A stretch of DNA of 53,180 bases from Candidatus Competibacteraceae bacterium. Lineage in GTDB: Bacteria; Bacteroidota; Bacteroidia; CAIKAF01. A program made the position numbers and the translations under genes. The stretch is taken from positions 1 through 53,180 of the forward strand of contig JACSSC010000047.1 in the NCBI GenBank assembly GCA_014879445.1. The letters are read 5' to 3'. Positions 1 to 9,522 of this stretch are shown piece after piece; within the stretch, counting starts at the first letter, position 1; each line of letters begins with the position of its first letter. The notes under the pieces were generated by a model that did no database searches, was not told where the DNA came from, and was given only the letters and a program-made list of their open reading frames with translations.

Positions 1-12
1 AGTCAAAATGTA

Positions 13-38
13 AAAATCGCCTTTCAGGCATTTTTTTT
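13..38 (+). terminator. Possible terminator hairpin of a gene upstream of the window
   Basis: A short GCC/GGC stem with a TTTCA loop, flanked by A-rich sequence on the left and a run of T on the right, looks like a weak intrinsic terminator reading rightward. The gene it would serve lies outside the window. The stem is short with one bulge, so this call is tentative. Confidence 0.35.
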
Positions 39-52
39 ATTCCATTACGCTT

Positions 53-70
53 TTGAAAGCTAGCTTTCAA
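53..70. repeat. Perfect 18-bp palindrome
   Basis: TTGAAAGCTAGCTTTCAA is a perfect inverted repeat with no spacer, in the gap between two terminator-like hairpins. It could be a cruciform or protein-binding site, or part of the terminator region. No gene start lies close to it. Confidence 0.5.
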
Positions 71-86
71 CGCTTCTGGAAATAAA

Positions 87-110
87 AAAAATCCGCTTTG
101 CGGATTTTTA
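87..110 (-). terminator. Intrinsic terminator of tRNA-Ser
   Basis: The hairpin pairs AATCCGC with GCGGATT around a 3-base loop. Read on the minus strand it lies 12 bp beyond the 3' end of tRNA-Ser and is followed by a run of T. A-tracts and T-tracts on both sides mean it could work in both directions. Confidence 0.75.
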
Positions 111-120
111 CATTTATTAA

Positions 121-206
<86 letters not shown>

Positions 207-210
207 GCTG

Positions 211-242
211 CAAAAGTAGAATAAAAACAATTAATCACCAAA
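211..242 (-). promoter_or_regulatory. Promoter of tRNA-Ser (-33/-7)
   Basis: On the minus strand TTTG (239-242), a 20-bp spacer and TACTTTTG (211-218) match the Bacteroidetes sigma-factor consensus TTTG-N19/21-TAnnTTTG. The -7 element ends 4 bp before the mature tRNA 5' end, so the primary transcript would start at or very near the mature end. Confidence 0.85.
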
Positions 243-247
243 CGCAA

Positions 248-913
248 TCACTCAAAATTTGTCATATCATGCCATTCCTTATCTGAGTATCCCTCTCTTA
301 CGGTTAATTCAACAGCCAATACATCCAAAATATTAGCATACGTATTCTCTTTCAGCTTTTCAATCTTCGATGGCTTTTTCCATTTTACTTTCGATATACC
401 TTCATTTTTCTGAGGAATCAAGTCAGAATCTTCGGTGTACATGCTATACCAAGATGTTCGCTTTAACTTACGACTCATCGGCGATCCATATGTATGATAT
501 GTATCCGTCAAATGTCGAATGAGCAATAAATTAGTTATACCGCACTCTTCTTTCACTTCACGCAACGCTGTCATTTCAATCTCCTCATCCGACTCCACTT
601 TACCTTTGGGTAAATCCCATTTTCCATTTCTAAAAATAAATAATATTTTATCCTTATCATTTCTTACCAAGCCGCCACCGGCAACAATCAACTGAAAATA
701 TTTTTTAAACCTTCGCCACATCAAAGGCAAATCTGAACCCGTTATACAATAACACAACTTCTCGCTGTTATGATTTTCAAATAATTCAATGACTTGCAAC
801 ATCTCCTCACCGTCATGAAAAGGGAGTACAGTGATCTTTCGGCAGCCGGGAAGATGCTTCACCGGCTTTTCGGCTATAAATAGAATGTTTCCGTTTATAA
901 AAACTTTATACAT
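248..913 (-). CDS. Nudix hydrolase
   Basis: A 221-residue protein with a complete Nudix box at residues 104-126: G-x5-E, then x7, then REV-x-EE-x-G-I, which holds the Mg-binding glutamates. Nudix enzymes cleave nucleoside diphosphates linked to another group; the substrate cannot be read from the box. About 75 residues precede the Nudix fold, longer than in a minimal member, and are not recognised. The gene is divergent from pyrE with start codons only 8 bp apart, so it carries the pyrE promoter within its first codons. Its 3' end abuts the tRNA-Ser promoter. Family assignment is certain, substrate unknown. Confidence 0.92.
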   Translation of the reverse strand: MYKVFINGNILFIAEKPVKHLPGCRKITVLPFHDGEEMLQVIELFENHNSEKLCYCITGSDLPLMWRRFKKYFQLIVAGGGLVRNDKDKILFIFRNGKWDLPKGKVESDEEIEMTALREVKEECGITNLLLIRHLTDTYHTYGSPMSRKLKRTSWYSMYTEDSDLIPQKNEGISKVKWKKPSKIEKLKENTYANILDVLAVELTVREGYSDKEWHDMTNFE

Positions 914-916
914 TTG
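909..916 (+). promoter_or_regulatory. -7 element of the pyrE promoter, overlapping the Nudix start codon
   Basis: TACATTTG matches TAnnTTTG. Its bases 911-913 are also the start codon of the divergent Nudix gene, and its final G is the first base of the upstream in-frame GTG of pyrE. Transcription would begin at about 921-924, at the ATG of pyrE. No good TTTG box is seen at the usual distance. Confidence 0.65.
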
Positions 917-921
917 TGGCT

Positions 922-1569
922 ATGATTTATACTGAAGAAACAAGCGATAAAATTGCAGAATTTTTGCTGCAAATTAAAGCAATTAAATTAGAACCGACCA
1001 ATCCATTTGTTTGGTCATCCGGATGGAAATCGCCTATTTATTGTGACAATCGCATCAGCTTGTCTCACCCTGCCATTCGAACCTATATCCGCCAACAACT
1101 GGTAAAAGCCATCGAAACCCATTTTGAAAAACCACAAACGATTGCCGGAGTGGCTACAGGTGGTATTGCACATGGCGTACTAGTTGCTCAAGAACTTGGA
1201 GTGCCTTTTGTTTACGTTAGGCCTGAAAGCAAAAAACATGGCATGAAAAATCAGGTCGAAGGTCAGCTTCAAAATAAATCTGATGTGGTTGTTGTTGAAG
1301 ACCTCGTCTCTACTGGTAAAAGTTCGTTGGCTGTTGTTGACGTTTTGCGTAACGAAGGATGCGATGTCAAATATATGGTATCCATCTTCGATTATGGGTT
1401 TGAAGAAACCCATATCCTTTTTGAAAAACATAAAGTCAAACTCATCTCACTTTGCGATTATTCACATCTGATAAATAAAGCACTGGAGATGGAATACATC
1501 AAAACCGATCATATTGAATTACTCAAAGAATGGAGAAACAACCCAGCGAATTGGGGTAAATTAGGATAA
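922..1569 (+). CDS. pyrE: Orotate phosphoribosyltransferase
   Basis: This 215-residue enzyme joins orotate to PRPP, giving orotidine monophosphate in pyrimidine synthesis. The PRPP-binding loop VVVEDLVSTGKS is at about residues 123-134, and the substrate lysine region PESKKHG lies before it. I chose the ATG at 922 rather than the in-frame GTG at 916, because the GTG is the last base of a consensus -7 promoter element and would not be transcribed. The mRNA is then nearly leaderless. The SRPBCC gene follows 3 bp after the stop and is probably co-transcribed. Confidence 0.96.
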   Translation: MIYTEETSDKIAEFLLQIKAIKLEPTNPFVWSSGWKSPIYCDNRISLSHPAIRTYIRQQLVKAIETHFEKPQTIAGVATGGIAHGVLVAQELGVPFVYVRPESKKHGMKNQVEGQLQNKSDVVVVEDLVSTGKSSLAVVDVLRNEGCDVKYMVSIFDYGFEETHILFEKHKVKLISLCDYSHLINKALEMEYIKTDHIELLKEWRNNPANWGKLG

Positions 1570-1572
1570 TTT

Positions 1573-1971
1573 ATGACTAGAATTGAAATAGAAAAACGCG
1601 AAATTAATGCTTCACAGGAAGTTGTATTCTCTTACCTTTCTGACTTCAATAATTACAAAGAACTCATGCCAGATTCCGTTTCCGACTGGCAATCAACCAC
1701 CGACCATTGCTCTTTTAAAATTCAAGGACTAGCACGCATCACTATGCGTGTTTCGGAACGTATCCCACAATCTTCTATCTTTATCAAATCTGAAGGCGAA
1801 GGTCCATTCGACTTCACGCTTACCATGCACATTGACCCACACGATAGTTCTTCCTTTGCTCGCATGATTTTCGAAGCTGAAATCAATATGTTTATGCGAA
1901 TGATGGTTGAAAAACCTTTGGGCAGCTTCTTTGGATATCTTTCCAAGCAACTTCAACATAAATTTGCATGA
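1573..1971 (+). CDS. SRPBCC (START-like) family protein
   Basis: A 132-residue protein with the SRPBCC/polyketide-cyclase-like pattern: an early V-F-x-Y-L-S-D-F-x-N-Y helix, alternating strands and a C-terminal amphipathic helix (GSFFGYLSKQL). The fold forms a deep hydrophobic ligand pocket; no ligand is evident. It starts 3 bp after pyrE and is likely translated from the same message, but this arrangement does not prove a link to pyrimidine synthesis. No catalytic residues can be assigned. Confidence 0.8.
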   Translation: MTRIEIEKREINASQEVVFSYLSDFNNYKELMPDSVSDWQSTTDHCSFKIQGLARITMRVSERIPQSSIFIKSEGEGPFDFTLTMHIDPHDSSSFARMIFEAEINMFMRMMVEKPLGSFFGYLSKQLQHKFA

Positions 1972-2095
1972 TATCCTTTTGAGTATATTCAGATTCAGTT
2001 TTTCTCAATTATTTTTATTTTACTAGTATTAAATTTCTAAGAGAATCATCCTTAGTTATTAATATTATTTAACGCTGTCAAAATATCTATATTTC

Positions 2096-2103
2096 TATTT
2101 TTG
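2096..2103 (+). promoter_or_regulatory. -7 promoter element for the first acylase gene
   Basis: TATTTTTG, followed by CAGC, matches TAnnTTTG 43 bp before the ATG. It lies in a 175-bp AT-rich gap with no other recognisable element and no clear TTTG box. Confidence 0.6.
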
Positions 2104-2146
2104 CAGCACAAAAACTATTCTGTTTTACCCCATTTCTTTATCATCT

Positions 2147-4240
2147 ATGAAATATTTTCTACTTTGCCTTTTGATATCATTAGGATTAAGCACAAGTGCC
2201 CAATCAACTTTTTCGTGGGCTGTCCGTAAGGACTCCATCTTTATTGTAAGAGACAGCTGGGGAGTACCTCATATTTATGCACCTACTGACGAAGAAACCA
2301 TATATGGTTTTGTGTGGGCTAGTTGCGAAGATGATTTCAAATCCATGCAAGAAACCTTGCTGATGTCGAAAGGCATGAATGGACGTATCAACGGTATGGA
2401 AGGCGTAAAAACAGATTATGTTGTAGGACTGCTAGGTATTCACGAAACCGTTAAAGAAAAATATGAATCTCAGTTCTCTGATAAATATAAACGCATCATT
2501 GAAGCATCGGCAATGGCTATCAATGAGTATGCACGATTACACCCCGATGAGATTATTGTAAAAAAAGCATTCCCAGTATCTGTTTACGATATTGTGAATG
2601 GATATGTATTGGGTACTACATTTTTAGCTTCTGTTAGTGAATCATTGATGAAAATTTTTGAAGACCGGCTACCTCCATTAGATCCTGGCAAACAATATGG
2701 TTCAAATGGAATTGCAGTGCATGCCAGCCGAACCAATGATGGACAAAATTACATTGCCATTAACTCACATCAACCCCTTGAAGGTCCGTTCAGTTGGTAT
2801 GAAGCACATCTTAATAGTGGCGAAGGAATGAATATGCTTGGTTCTGTTTTGATAGGAGCCATCACGCTCAATCAAGGAGTAAACGAGCATTTGGCCTGGG
2901 CACATACACTAAACTTCAATGACTTCTTCGATATTTATCAACTTACTATGCATCCACGAAAAAAAAACATGTACAAATTTGATGGAGAATGGAAAAAATT
3001 GGAAAAGAAGAAGGTTAAATTAGCTGTAAAACCCAAAAAATGGATGCCTGTCATTCACGTTTCGAAAAGCGCATATTACAGTATCTACGGCCCTGCAATC
3101 AAAACTAAATCCGGCGTATATTCCATACGAGGCATAGCATACAATACCATTGGGGTAGGCGAACAATGGTATCACATGAGTAAAGCACGCAATTTTACTG
3201 AATTTAAAAAAGCCCTTGAAATGCAGCAAATGCCTAATATGAATATTGTTTATGCAGATCGATATGACACAATTTTTTACATATCAAATGGGCTGTATCC
3301 CAAAACCAGAAACCTGAATTATGACTGGAAAAAAATGCTACCGGGCGACACTTCGGCTACACTATGGGAATACAACAACTATTACCGAATTGATGAATTG
3401 CCTCACTATATCAATCCTGATTGTGGTTATGTATTCAATACCAACCATACACCATTTGTAGCTTCAAAAGACGATTGCTCTCTTAGCCCCGATTCGTATT
3501 GTCATACCATGGGCTTTCAAAAACGTCATTTCAACCGTAGTAAGCGACTGATGAACTTAATGGATACGGTAAGCCAATTCAATTGGGAAATATTTAAACG
3601 TATTAAATACGACACCCAATTACCAGATACAATCATCTTTATAACCGAAGTAGAAAAATTTCTTAAAATTGATACAATCGCACATCCCGATTTGGCATTA
3701 TCAGTGCGTGTACTAACAACTGGAGCAAAAAATGGCGACACATCTAATACAAATGTTGCACTTTTCATGTTTGCATTCATGGAACTGATGGATAAAATTA
3801 AGTTCGATGTCGAATTTATTCCATTCAGCATCGAAACCCCTATTGATACATATGTTGAATGTCTTCGAAAAGCACGCGATCACATGTTAAAACATTTTGG
3901 CTCTCTCGAGGTACCTTTTGGCAAGGTACAACGACTGCGTAGAGGGAATATTGACCTGCCTATGCCAGGCCTGCCGGATGTGTTGGCTGCCATGTATAGT
4001 ACAAAACGAAGCGATGGCACTTTGGCACCAAGAGCAGGCGACTGTTACATATTGCTTGCCAAAATTGGAAAACATGGCATAGAAATGGAAAGCGTAAATG
4101 CGTTTGGCACATCCAACAGGCCAAATAGTAAACATTATACCGACCAAATGCAGATGTTTACCAATCAAAAAACAAAACCTATGACCTTGGACAAGGATGT
4201 TATCTGGAAAAATGCAGAAAGAATTTATCATCCACAATAA
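2147..4240 (+). CDS. Penicillin acylase family Ntn hydrolase, secreted (paralog 1)
   Basis: A 697-residue protein with a Sec signal peptide (cleavage after ...STSAQ, about residue 19). The order is that of the penicillin acylase / acyl-homoserine-lactone acylase family: an alpha-chain region with the early motif RDSWGVPHIYA (35-45), a spacer, then GSN at 185-187 where Ser186 would become the N-terminal nucleophile after self-cleavage, followed by INSHQPLEGP and LAWAHT. Family members hydrolyse amide bonds of beta-lactams, acyl-homoserine lactones or other N-acyl compounds; the substrate here is unknown. The next gene encodes a paralog of the same length, 64 bp downstream. Periplasmic or exported. 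Confidence 0.88.
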   Translation: MKYFLLCLLISLGLSTSAQSTFSWAVRKDSIFIVRDSWGVPHIYAPTDEETIYGFVWASCEDDFKSMQETLLMSKGMNGRINGMEGVKTDYVVGLLGIHETVKEKYESQFSDKYKRIIEASAMAINEYARLHPDEIIVKKAFPVSVYDIVNGYVLGTTFLASVSESLMKIFEDRLPPLDPGKQYGSNGIAVHASRTNDGQNYIAINSHQPLEGPFSWYEAHLNSGEGMNMLGSVLIGAITLNQGVNEHLAWAHTLNFNDFFDIYQLTMHPRKKNMYKFDGEWKKLEKKKVKLAVKPKKWMPVIHVSKSAYYSIYGPAIKTKSGVYSIRGIAYNTIGVGEQWYHMSKARNFTEFKKALEMQQMPNMNIVYADRYDTIFYISNGLYPKTRNLNYDWKKMLPGDTSATLWEYNNYYRIDELPHYINPDCGYVFNTNHTPFVASKDDCSLSPDSYCHTMGFQKRHFNRSKRLMNLMDTVSQFNWEIFKRIKYDTQLPDTIIFITEVEKFLKIDTIAHPDLALSVRVLTTGAKNGDTSNTNVALFMFAFMELMDKIKFDVEFIPFSIETPIDTYVECLRKARDHMLKHFGSLEVPFGKVQRLRRGNIDLPMPGLPDVLAAMYSTKRSDGTLAPRAGDCYILLAKIGKHGIEMESVNAFGTSNRPNSKHYTDQMQMFTNQKTKPMTLDKDVIWKNAERIYHPQ

Positions 4241-4304
4241 TGTTTCAGAATTGGAATTGTATTAAACATATTCCCAAGCATAACATTTACCACAAGGCAT
4301 ATTA

Positions 4305-6386
4305 ATGAAAAAAATATTACTTGCATTACTTCTCATCTCTAATCAATGTTTGGCGCAAACATTTGATCAAATAAAACCTGAGTTAATTATTATTGCTCGC
4401 GACACTTTTGGAATTCCATCAATAATAGCTAAAACGGATGCTGAAGTAGCATACGGACTTGCTTGGGCTCATGCCGAAGATGACTTTCAACATATCCAAC
4501 ACAACCTGTTAGCCGCCAGAGGACGCTTAGGTGAAGTACTAGGAAAGGATGGTTTACTTTTTGACTTTGCACTTCAATTCTTTGGGATAGACACTTTCGT
4601 TAAAAACAGATTTGAAGCAGATATTAGTTATGATTTCAAGAAAGTACTAAATGGGTACGTTCAAGGGCTTAATGCATATGCATATGAACATCCGAAGGAA
4701 GTTCTATTACCTAATGCTTTACCATTTACTGAGGTGGATGTAATTTCGGGGTATGTACTAACGCTAACGCTTATGTCAGGTGCCGGCATGACTCTTAAAT
4801 CTATTAAAGAAAATCGAATTGAAGATTTTTTTGCCCCCAATGATCAAGGGTCAAATGCAATAGCTATTGCACCATCGCGTACAATTGATGATAAAGCTTG
4901 GCTGCTTATTAATTCTCACCAACCCATTGAAGGAAGATTTGCTTGGTATGAAACTACGGTTCATAGTGATGAAGGATGGAATATCACTGGAGGGCTTTTC
5001 CCAGGAGGCACGACAATATTTGTTGGCTCTAATCAACATTTAGGATGGGCGCATACCAACAACTTTCACAACTTTGGAGATGTATATCAAATAAAAACAA
5101 AAAAAGGAAATAAAAAAAAGTATTTACTCGATGACGAATGGCATCATTTTCAATTTAAAACAATTCGTTTGAAAATAAAATTGGGGAAACTTATATTACC
5201 CATAAAAAAGAAAACACCTGTTTCTATTCATGGTCCGGTATTCAAAACTAAACATGGTTGGTATGCATTAAAATTTCCATCACATAATGATTTGCGATCT
5301 GCTGAACAATGGTACAGAATGAATAAATCCAATAATTTTGAAGAATTTGAAAATGCCATCAATATGCATGCTCTTCCCATGTTTAATATTATTTATGCTG
5401 ATATAGATGGGAATATTTTTTTTCAATCAGGTGGTAAAATTCCAAATCGTGATACTACGCTTTCATGGAAGCAACCACTCAACGGGAGCAACAGTAGATA
5501 CCTATGGAAAGAGATATTACCAATCAGCAAAATGCCTTCTATATTGAATCCAGAATGTGGTTATGTTTTTAATGCTAATCAAACGCCATTGCATGCAAGC
5601 GGAGAATCTTGCAACTGGAAAGGAAATTTTATTGGAATGCAGTTATTTGATTATAATAGAGGTGAACGAATATCACAACTTCTGAGTAAAAAAAATGATC
5701 GCTTCGAATGGACGGACTTTTTAAGTATAAAATTTGACAAACAATATTCAACAGATGGCTCTTATGCTAAAAATTTTAATTCAGCTTTTTCACTCGATGA
5801 AAAAAAATTTCCAAAATTGGCCGATGCTATTCAACTATTAAAAAAATGGGATAAGAATGGAACATCATCCAGTAATGGTGCTTCGCTGGCAATGGTATTT
5901 CATGATATTCTTATGAAAAAAAGTAAAGGTCCATTTGCCCTTTTAATGATACAAAAACAATCCCTTAGTGAGAAGGATGCAGTTTGGGCGCTATCAAAAT
6001 CAAAAAGGTTTTTAATTAAACATTATCGCAGATTGGATGTTCCTTTAGGCGAAATTCAACGCCATATACGCGGCAACATAAACATACCTGCTAACGGATT
6101 AAGAGAAGTATGCAGAGCTGCCGATTCTAAACTATACGATAAAAGAAAAGGTATATATCGAATAACAAGCGGTGATGGATATATTCAAATGACAAAATTT
6201 GGACAAAATAATATTGAAATATATGCAATCAATGCGTATGGGGCTTCTGCAAAACCAGAGTCCTCTCACTATACCGACCAAATGAAAATGTTTCAAGAAG
6301 AAAAGTTTAGAAAAGTATATTTGGATAAAGACAGCATACTTAAGAAAGCAGTTCAAATCTATCATCCTATAAACCTCAAAAACTAA
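4305..6386 (+). CDS. Penicillin acylase family Ntn hydrolase, secreted (paralog 2)
   Basis: A 693-residue protein with a signal peptide ending ...NQCLAQ (about residue 18). It shares the landmarks of its upstream neighbour: RDTFGIPSI, a spacer, GSN at 182-184 with Ser183 as the predicted nucleophile, INSHQPIEGRF, LGWAHT and a matching C-terminus (SHYTDQMKMF, QIYHP). The spacer regions differ more, so specificity may have diverged. No promoter element is seen in the 64-bp gap, so both copies are probably co-transcribed. Its stop codon lies 1 bp from the stop of the convergent typA gene, with no terminator between them. Confidence 0.88.
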   Translation: MKKILLALLLISNQCLAQTFDQIKPELIIIARDTFGIPSIIAKTDAEVAYGLAWAHAEDDFQHIQHNLLAARGRLGEVLGKDGLLFDFALQFFGIDTFVKNRFEADISYDFKKVLNGYVQGLNAYAYEHPKEVLLPNALPFTEVDVISGYVLTLTLMSGAGMTLKSIKENRIEDFFAPNDQGSNAIAIAPSRTIDDKAWLLINSHQPIEGRFAWYETTVHSDEGWNITGGLFPGGTTIFVGSNQHLGWAHTNNFHNFGDVYQIKTKKGNKKKYLLDDEWHHFQFKTIRLKIKLGKLILPIKKKTPVSIHGPVFKTKHGWYALKFPSHNDLRSAEQWYRMNKSNNFEEFENAINMHALPMFNIIYADIDGNIFFQSGGKIPNRDTTLSWKQPLNGSNSRYLWKEILPISKMPSILNPECGYVFNANQTPLHASGESCNWKGNFIGMQLFDYNRGERISQLLSKKNDRFEWTDFLSIKFDKQYSTDGSYAKNFNSAFSLDEKKFPKLADAIQLLKKWDKNGTSSSNGASLAMVFHDILMKKSKGPFALLMIQKQSLSEKDAVWALSKSKRFLIKHYRRLDVPLGEIQRHIRGNINIPANGLREVCRAADSKLYDKRKGIYRITSGDGYIQMTKFGQNNIEIYAINAYGASAKPESSHYTDQMKMFQEEKFRKVYLDKDSILKKAVQIYHPINLKN

Positions 6387-6387
6387 T

Positions 6388-8214
6388 TCACATGCCTACG
6401 TTGGTTCCTGCTAATGCCTTATTTTTGGCACGGGCACGATCGCTATCAGTAAGTAAAATTTTTCGCAATCTAATACTTTTGGGAGTAACCTCTACATACT
6501 CGTCTTCCTGAATATATTCCAACGCTTCTTCAAGAGAAAAACGAACAGCAGGCGCTATTTTCATTTTATCATCAGAGCCACTTGCACGCATATTCGTAAG
6601 CTTTTTTGTTTTAGTGATGTTAACCACTAGATCAGAGTCGCGGGTATGTTCACCGATTATCATTCCTTCATATACTTCATCGCCCGGATCAACAAAAAAG
6701 AAACCGCGATCTTGCAACTTGTCTAATGCATATGGAATTGCTTGACCATTATCCATAGAAATCAGAGTACCGTTAAACCTACGCACAGGTTCACCCTTCA
6801 TTCTTTCGTATGATTTAAAACGATGCGTAACTACAGCTTCACCAGCTGATACGTTTAATAATGTAGTGCGTAATCCCATAAGGTTTTTAGAAGGTATTTC
6901 AAATTCAAGATGAATCAAATCACCTTTGGGCTGCATAACAAGCATTTCTCCTTTACGAAGTGTAACCTGCTCAATACATTTTCCTGAAAAATTCTCAGGT
7001 ACATCTATAGCTAATGTTTCAACCGGCTCATATTTCTTACCATCCACTTCTTTGATGATGACACGTGGCTGGCCGATTTGCATTTCGTACCCCTCACGCC
7101 GCATGGTTTCGATCAAGATAGACAAATGCAATATACCCCTTCCATATACCATAAATGAATCTTGCGATTGAGTTTCCTCAACACGCAAAGCCAGATTTTT
7201 TTCAATTTCTTTAAATAACCGATCGCGAAGATGACGTGAAGTTACAAACTGCCCCTCTTTTCCGAAGAATGGAGAATTATTAATGGTAAACATCATAGAC
7301 ATTGTGGGCTCATCAATCGTAATAGGCGGAAGCCCCTCTGGATTATCTATACAAGCAACCACATCCCCTATTTCAAATCCATCCAAACCAACAATGGCAC
7401 AAATATCGCCACAATGCACCTCTGATGTTTTAATTTTTCCAAGCCCTTCGAAAGTATATAGTTCTTTAATACGAGATTTGACGATATTACCGTTTCGTTT
7501 AATCAACGAAACCGGTTGATTACTCTTCAAACTTCCTCTAACAATTTTCCCAATAGCAATCCTTCCAATAAAGGTTGAAAAATCAATAGATGTTATCTGC
7601 AACTGTGGTGTACCTTCAGAAATTTTTGGCGCTGGTATGGCTTCCAAAATCACATCTAAAAGTGGCTCGATAGATGTTGTACGCTGACGATGATCTAAAC
7701 TCATCCAGTTTTGCTTGGCAGACCCATATAATGTAGCAAAATCAAGCTGATCTTCTGTAGCACCCAAATTAAACATCAAATCAAACACAGCTTCATGCAC
7801 TTCATCAGGTCGGCAATTTTCCTTATCAACCTTATTAATAACAAGGACGGGCTTTTTGCCTAAAGCAATAGCTTTGCCAAGCACATAACGCGTTTGAGGC
7901 ATAGGACCTTCAAAAGCGTCAACTAATAAAAGTACTCCATCGGCCATGTTGAGCACACGTTCCACTTCACCCCCAAAATCAGCGTGTCCGGGCGTATCAA
8001 TAATATTGATTTTTACTCCTTTGTATGTAACCGATACATTTTTAGAAACAATGGTAATACCGCGTTCACGTTCCAAATCATTGTTATCAAGAATAAGTTC
8101 GCCTGTTTCCTGATTATCGCGAAATAATGCGCAATGATGAAGAATTTTGTCAACTAATGTTGTTTTTCCGTGGTCAACGTGCGCAATGATGGCAATGTTT
8201 CTAATTGGTGTCAT
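6388..8214 (-). CDS. typA: Ribosome-associated translational GTPase TypA/BipA
   Basis: A 608-residue translational GTPase of the EF-G superfamily that binds ribosomes and supports growth under stress. It shows G1 AHVDHGKTT, the RERGITI switch I region, G3 DTPGHADFG and G4 NKVDK, followed by the EF-G-like domains and the BipA C-terminal domain; the length fits the family. I chose the ATG at 8214 (MTPIRNIA...): the reading frame stays open nine codons upstream, but a -7 promoter element at 8231-8238 lies there. It stands alone as a transcription unit. Confidence 0.96.
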   Translation of the reverse strand: MTPIRNIAIIAHVDHGKTTLVDKILHHCALFRDNQETGELILDNNDLERERGITIVSKNVSVTYKGVKINIIDTPGHADFGGEVERVLNMADGVLLLVDAFEGPMPQTRYVLGKAIALGKKPVLVINKVDKENCRPDEVHEAVFDLMFNLGATEDQLDFATLYGSAKQNWMSLDHRQRTTSIEPLLDVILEAIPAPKISEGTPQLQITSIDFSTFIGRIAIGKIVRGSLKSNQPVSLIKRNGNIVKSRIKELYTFEGLGKIKTSEVHCGDICAIVGLDGFEIGDVVACIDNPEGLPPITIDEPTMSMMFTINNSPFFGKEGQFVTSRHLRDRLFKEIEKNLALRVEETQSQDSFMVYGRGILHLSILIETMRREGYEMQIGQPRVIIKEVDGKKYEPVETLAIDVPENFSGKCIEQVTLRKGEMLVMQPKGDLIHLEFEIPSKNLMGLRTTLLNVSAGEAVVTHRFKSYERMKGEPVRRFNGTLISMDNGQAIPYALDKLQDRGFFFVDPGDEVYEGMIIGEHTRDSDLVVNITKTKKLTNMRASGSDDKMKIAPAVRFSLEEALEYIQEDEYVEVTPKSIRLRKILLTDSDRARAKNKALAGTNVGM

Positions 8215-8230
8215 AAAATAAAAATGGGTG

Positions 8231-8238
8231 CAAAGGTA
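8231..8238 (-). promoter_or_regulatory. -7 promoter element of typA
   Basis: On the minus strand TACCTTTG followed by CACCC matches the TAnnTTTG consensus, 16 bp before the chosen ATG. No TTTG box is visible at 19-21 bp further up. Confidence 0.7.
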
Positions 8239-8391
8239 CAAAATAATTCGTTTAATCGCATGGCCTAATTTCTTTCATGATTAAACAAGAAACATGAATC
8301 TTAGATGATTAGCAATCAAAATAAATATAAGAAAGCAAAGCAGTAATCAAAAAATCCACAACGCCTCTTGCATATAAAGTATAAAAACCCA

Positions 8392-8399
8392 TACCTTAG
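8392..8399 (+). promoter_or_regulatory. Probable -7 element of the M42 peptidase gene
   Basis: TACCTTAG differs from TAnnTTTG at one base and ends 4 bp before the ATG at 8404; a CTTG lies 21 bp upstream. If used, the message would be essentially leaderless. Confidence 0.5.
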
Positions 8400-8403
8400 C
8401 ATC

Positions 8404-9480
8404 ATGAGAAGTGAAAGTAAAGCATTTTTAGAATCCTATCTAAATAATCCATCCCCAACCGGTCAGGAAGTACAAGGTCAACAATTATGGATGAAGTATA
8501 TACAGCCCTATGTTGATACATTCATTTCTGATGTATATGGGAATGTGGCCGGCATTGTCAACCCTGCTGCTCCATATAAAGTAGTAATTGAAGCACATGC
8601 CGATGAAATTGCATATTATGTAAATTTCATTAGCGATAAAGGATATATTTATCTGAAACGAAATGGAGGTTCAGACCCGCTAATAGCACCATCCAAGAGA
8701 GTAAACATACATACCGATAAAGGAATTGTTAAAGCCGTTTTTGGTTGGCCGGCCATTCATATTCGAACACGCGAAAAGGAAGAAGCCCCTACACTTAAAA
8801 CCATTTTTTTAGATTGTGGATGTGAAACACGAGAAGAAGTTGAATCACTAGGAGTACATGTTGGGTGCATGGTAACATTTGAAGACGAAATGTTATGGCT
8901 GAATAATGGAAAATATCTTTGTGGAAGAGCTCTCGATAACCGTATTGGCGGTTTTATTATAGCTGAAACAGCTCGTCGCATAAAAGAAAATAATATTCAA
9001 CTTCCTTTTGGTCTATACGTCGTTAATTCTGTTCAAGAAGAGATTGGGCTTAGAGGTGCCGAAATGATTTCAAGAAGAATCAAACCTGATGTGGCCATTA
9101 TTACAGATGTTTGCCACGACACCCAATCGCCCATGCACGACAAAGAAATGATTGGTGATATTAGTTGTGGAAAAGGACCCGTATTAACCTACGGCCCATC
9201 AGTTCAAAATAAACTGCTGAAAGCCATTCTCCAAGTTGCCTCAGAAAAACAGATTCCTTTTCAGCGCACAACTGCCGACAGAGCTACAGGAACAGATACA
9301 GAATCTTTTGCCTATTCTGCCGAGGGTGTGGCTTCAGCACTTATATCATTGCCCCTGAAATATATGCATACAACCGTTGAAAGTGTTAGAACTGAAGACA
9401 TCCAACATGTAATCAACCTTATGTATGAATTTGTTACACAATTAAAAGGAAATGAAGATTACAATTATTTTTCATCCTGA
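8404..9480 (+). CDS. M42 family metallopeptidase (glutamyl aminopeptidase type)
   Basis: A 358-residue member of the M42 peptidases, which form large cage-like oligomers and trim peptides from the N-terminus. Visible metal and catalytic motifs are EAHADEI (metal His/Asp), CGRALDNRIGG (bridging Asp), VQEEIGLRGA (catalytic Glu pair) and ITDVCHD (metal Asp), with the late metal-binding MHTTVE. The frame is open 12 codons further upstream, but the ATG at 8404 (MRSESKAF...) follows a -7-like element and matches the usual family start. No signal peptide, so cytoplasmic. A single-gene unit as far as can be seen. Confidence 0.9.
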   Translation: MRSESKAFLESYLNNPSPTGQEVQGQQLWMKYIQPYVDTFISDVYGNVAGIVNPAAPYKVVIEAHADEIAYYVNFISDKGYIYLKRNGGSDPLIAPSKRVNIHTDKGIVKAVFGWPAIHIRTREKEEAPTLKTIFLDCGCETREEVESLGVHVGCMVTFEDEMLWLNNGKYLCGRALDNRIGGFIIAETARRIKENNIQLPFGLYVVNSVQEEIGLRGAEMISRRIKPDVAIITDVCHDTQSPMHDKEMIGDISCGKGPVLTYGPSVQNKLLKAILQVASEKQIPFQRTTADRATGTDTESFAYSAEGVASALISLPLKYMHTTVESVRTEDIQHVINLMYEFVTQLKGNEDYNYFSS

Positions 9481-9522
9481 TTCAGGCATTGTTTTTGTAA
9501 TTTCACCTCATAAATATACCAT

